DNA from: Rhizobium sp. Q54
GTDB taxonomy: Bacteria; Bacteroidota; Bacteroidia; Flavobacteriales; Flavobacteriaceae
NCBI GenBank assembly: GCA_943324395.2
Contig: CALPLL020000002.1
Span: 1-25,360 of the forward strand
Length of the DNA: 25,360 bases
Direction: 5' to 3'
Below the pieces are notes generated by a model that saw only the letters and a program-made list of their open reading frames with translations, was not told the origin of the DNA and searched no databases. A program made the translations under genes and the position numbers. This document shows positions 23,487-25,360 of the stretch, piece by piece; position 1 is the stretch's first letter; each line of letters begins with the position of its first letter.

Positions 23487-25106
23487 ATGTGTGGAATTTT
23501 AGCCATTATTGGAAAAGGAAAAGAAGAAGGTTTAGTTAGAGAACTTTCTAAAAGAATGTCGCATCGTGGACCAGATGAAAGCGATTTGCATGTTACTGAA
23601 AACGGTCATATACTTAGTCATGAGCGCTTATCAATTATAGATTTACATTCGGGAAGACAACCAATTCAAGGTTCAAAAACAGCTTGGATGGTTCACAATG
23701 GTGAGGTTTATAATCATCAAGAATTGAGAGATGGAATTCTAAAACATCATACTTTTAGAACTAAATCAGATTCTGAAGTTATCGTTCATTTATATGAAGA
23801 ATTTGGATATGATTTTTGCAATATGTTGCATGGGGATTGGGCTTTTGTAATTGTTGATGGTGACGATTATATTGCAGGTCGAGACCCAATGGGCGTTAAG
23901 CCCTTGTATTATGGATTGGATGAAAGAGGGCGAACTTATTTTTCATCGGAAATGAAGCCTATTGCTGACCAATGTAAAACATTTTCAACATTTCCACCAG
24001 GGCATTATTATACCCCAAAAACAGGTTTTGTAAAATATTACCATCCTGAATATGAAGATTATTTAAAGGCCGATCACGAATTGGATTTGGAATTAATTAG
24101 AACTTCATTAACAGAAGCCACTCGCAAAAGATTGATGAGCGACGTGCCAATTGGAGTTTTACTTTCAGGAGGACTTGATTCTTCATTAACTTCTTCGATT
24201 GCCTCTAGATTATTAGCGGAAAGCGGTAAGAAATTACATTCTTTTTCAATTGGTTTAGATGCTAATGCCCCAGACGCTTTAGCGGCCAAAAAAGTAGCGG
24301 ATTATTTAGGAACCGAACATCACGAAATTCACTTTACTATTGAGCAAGGAATCGAAATATTAGACAAATTAGTTTGGCATTTAGAAACCTACGATGTAAC
24401 GTCAATTCGCGCTAGTACCCCAATGTATTTCTTGTCAAAAGCAATTACTGATATGGGAATAAAAGTAGTTTTATCTGGTGAAGGAGCCGATGAAATTTTT
24501 GGTGGCTATTTGTATTTTAGAAACGCCCCATCTGCAGTTGATTTTCAAAAAGAAACAATTGAAAGAGTTCAAAAATTATTCACAGCCGATTTGTTAAGAG
24601 CTGATAAATCAACAATGGCTCATGGTCTAGAAGCTAGAGTTCCATTTTTAGATAAAGATTTTTTGGATATTGCTATGTTAATCAAAGCCGAAGAAAAACA
24701 ACCTAAAACTTATAACGGCAAAGAAAAATACATTTTAAGAAAAGCTTTTGACACTCCAGATAATCCCTATTTGCCTGATGAGGTTTTGTGGAGACAAAAA
24801 GAGCAATTTTCTGATGGAGTAGGTTACAATTGGATAGATCAATTAATTGAATATTGTTCTTCAAAAGTAACTGATTCTGAATTGGAATCTGCTGCCAGTT
24901 TATTTCCATATAATACACCTACAACCAAAGAGGCCTATTATTATAGAACAATTTTCAATAAATATTATCCTCAAACAAGTGCAGCCGAAACCGTTAGAAA
25001 ATGGATTCCAAAATGGCAGGAAAATCAAGATCCTAGTGGAAGAGCGAATGCTGCTCACGTAAATGCAGATACCGATATTGCGAAAACAAATGTGATTTTT
25101 AGTTAG
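23487..25106 (+). CDS. asnB: Asparagine synthase (glutamine-hydrolysing), AsnB type
   Basis: Cytosolic enzyme that converts aspartate to asparagine with ATP and glutamine. The 539 residues match the family. The nucleophile Cys2 follows the initiator Met (MCGILAIIG), as needed for the class II glutaminase domain. Glutaminase residues are visible in HRGPD, SHERLSIIDL (Arg47) and HNGEVYN (71 onward). The synthetase domain has the pyrophosphate loop LLSGGLDSS (225-233), VVLSGEGADEIFGGY and HGLEARVPFLD. The domain order and length point to the AsnB group that uses glutamine. It has its own promoter region and a strong intrinsic terminator, so it is likely a single-gene unit. Confidence 0.97.
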   Translation: MCGILAIIGKGKEEGLVRELSKRMSHRGPDESDLHVTENGHILSHERLSIIDLHSGRQPIQGSKTAWMVHNGEVYNHQELRDGILKHHTFRTKSDSEVIVHLYEEFGYDFCNMLHGDWAFVIVDGDDYIAGRDPMGVKPLYYGLDERGRTYFSSEMKPIADQCKTFSTFPPGHYYTPKTGFVKYYHPEYEDYLKADHELDLELIRTSLTEATRKRLMSDVPIGVLLSGGLDSSLTSSIASRLLAESGKKLHSFSIGLDANAPDALAAKKVADYLGTEHHEIHFTIEQGIEILDKLVWHLETYDVTSIRASTPMYFLSKAITDMGIKVVLSGEGADEIFGGYLYFRNAPSAVDFQKETIERVQKLFTADLLRADKSTMAHGLEARVPFLDKDFLDIAMLIKAEEKQPKTYNGKEKYILRKAFDTPDNPYLPDEVLWRQKEQFSDGVGYNWIDQLIEYCSSKVTDSELESAASLFPYNTPTTKEAYYYRTIFNKYYPQTSAAETVRKWIPKWQENQDPSGRANAAHVNADTDIAKTNVIFS

Positions 25107-25129
25107 TTTTTTTATTGCATTTCGTTTCT

Positions 25130-25157
25130 AAACGCTTACTTTTAGTAAGCGTTTTTT
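25130..25157 (+). terminator. Intrinsic terminator after asnB
   Basis: A perfect 11-base stem, AAACGCTTACT (25130-25140) and AGTAAGCGTTT (25144-25154), with a TTT loop runs into a T tract. It lies 24 bases after the asnB stop. It separates asnB from gyrB. Confidence 0.9.
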
Positions 25158-25250
25158 ATTGGCAATAAACGTCTTAGTAATTAACCGATATATGTTAATA
25201 ACTTAAACTACAAAACAGGCGATTTAAGGGAATATTAATTCTTGTTTGAC

Positions 25251-25258
25251 TATATTTG
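25251..25258 (+). promoter_or_regulatory. -7 promoter element of gyrB
   Basis: TATATTTG is an exact TAnnTTTG match, 36 bases before the gyrB ATG and well after the asnB terminator. No good -33 element is present at the normal distance; a TTG at 25242-25244 is too close. Confidence 0.5.
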
Positions 25259-25294
25259 TACGTTAAACAAAAAAATATTCAGAATTACATTAAT

Positions 25295-25360
25295 ATGAGC
25301 GAAGAAATAAATAAAAATAATTATTCAGCAGATAGTATTCAGGCATTAGAAGGAATGGAG
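25295..25360 (+). CDS. gyrB: DNA gyrase subunit B, N-terminal fragment cut by window end
   Basis: The frame opens at an ATG and runs off the window end, giving 22 residues that begin MSEEINKNNYSADSIQALEG and finish with Met-Glu. The SADSIQALEGME segment is the conserved start of the GyrB ATPase domain, normally followed by an AVRxRPxMYIG block beyond the edge. A ParE start would look similar, so the assignment rests on a short conserved segment. A -7 promoter element lies upstream. Confidence 0.8.
   Translation, partial: MSEEINKNNYSADSIQALEGME

Overview
The window looks like a chromosomal segment of a Flavobacterium-like member of the Bacteroidota. It is very A/T-rich. Several gene starts are preceded by the phylum's TAnnTTTG -7 promoter element. 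One gene encodes a type IX secretion (T9SS) substrate with a gliding-motility-type C-terminal domain, and the housekeeping proteins resemble flavobacterial ones. No rRNA, tRNA, CRISPR array, insertion sequence or phage gene was seen. No gene-free stretch exceeds 300 bases.

Left block (15-5129, minus strand): a fur-family regulator, a 73-residue membrane protein and purA form a tight unit. Also here are a bifunctional Rel/SpoT (p)ppGpp enzyme and a SpoU/TrmH-type RNA methyltransferase. A secreted T9SS cargo protein (5197-7002, minus) follows.

Central block (7094-17176): a glycan assembly locus. Five overlapping plus-strand genes encode a FemAB/GNAT-like acyltransferase, a DegT-type sugar aminotransferase, a glycosyltransferase, a Wzx-type flippase and an acyltransferase-3 membrane protein. 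A minus-strand GT2 gene meets them tail to tail. A second plus-strand unit (GT4, FdtA/QdtA-like sugar 3,4-ketoisomerase, GT4) starts from its own good promoter. It ends tail to tail with another minus-strand glycosyltransferase, which is itself the distal gene of the ftsE unit. Ketoisomerase plus aminotransferase points to a dTDP-3-amino-3,6-dideoxyhexose (Fuc3N or Qui3N type). The FemAB-like protein is a candidate for acylating its amino group. No Wzy polymerase, initiating sugar-phosphate transferase or RmlA/RmlB is present, so the locus makes only part of a glycan. The product may be a short oligosaccharide rather than a polymer.

Right block (17176-25360): ftsE (minus) is divergent from a 1004-residue periplasmic TPR protein. 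That gene is followed by an outer-membrane beta-barrel protein lacking a full TonB plug, then by a small protein resembling GreA/GreB transcript-cleavage factors. Asparagine synthase B (asnB) follows, with a clear intrinsic terminator, and then the first 22 codons of gyrB, cut by the window edge.

The best candidates for something under-described are the TPR/beta-barrel pair beside ftsE, the Gre-like small protein, and the sugar-acylation logic of the glycan locus. Nothing in the window is clearly a wholly new system.
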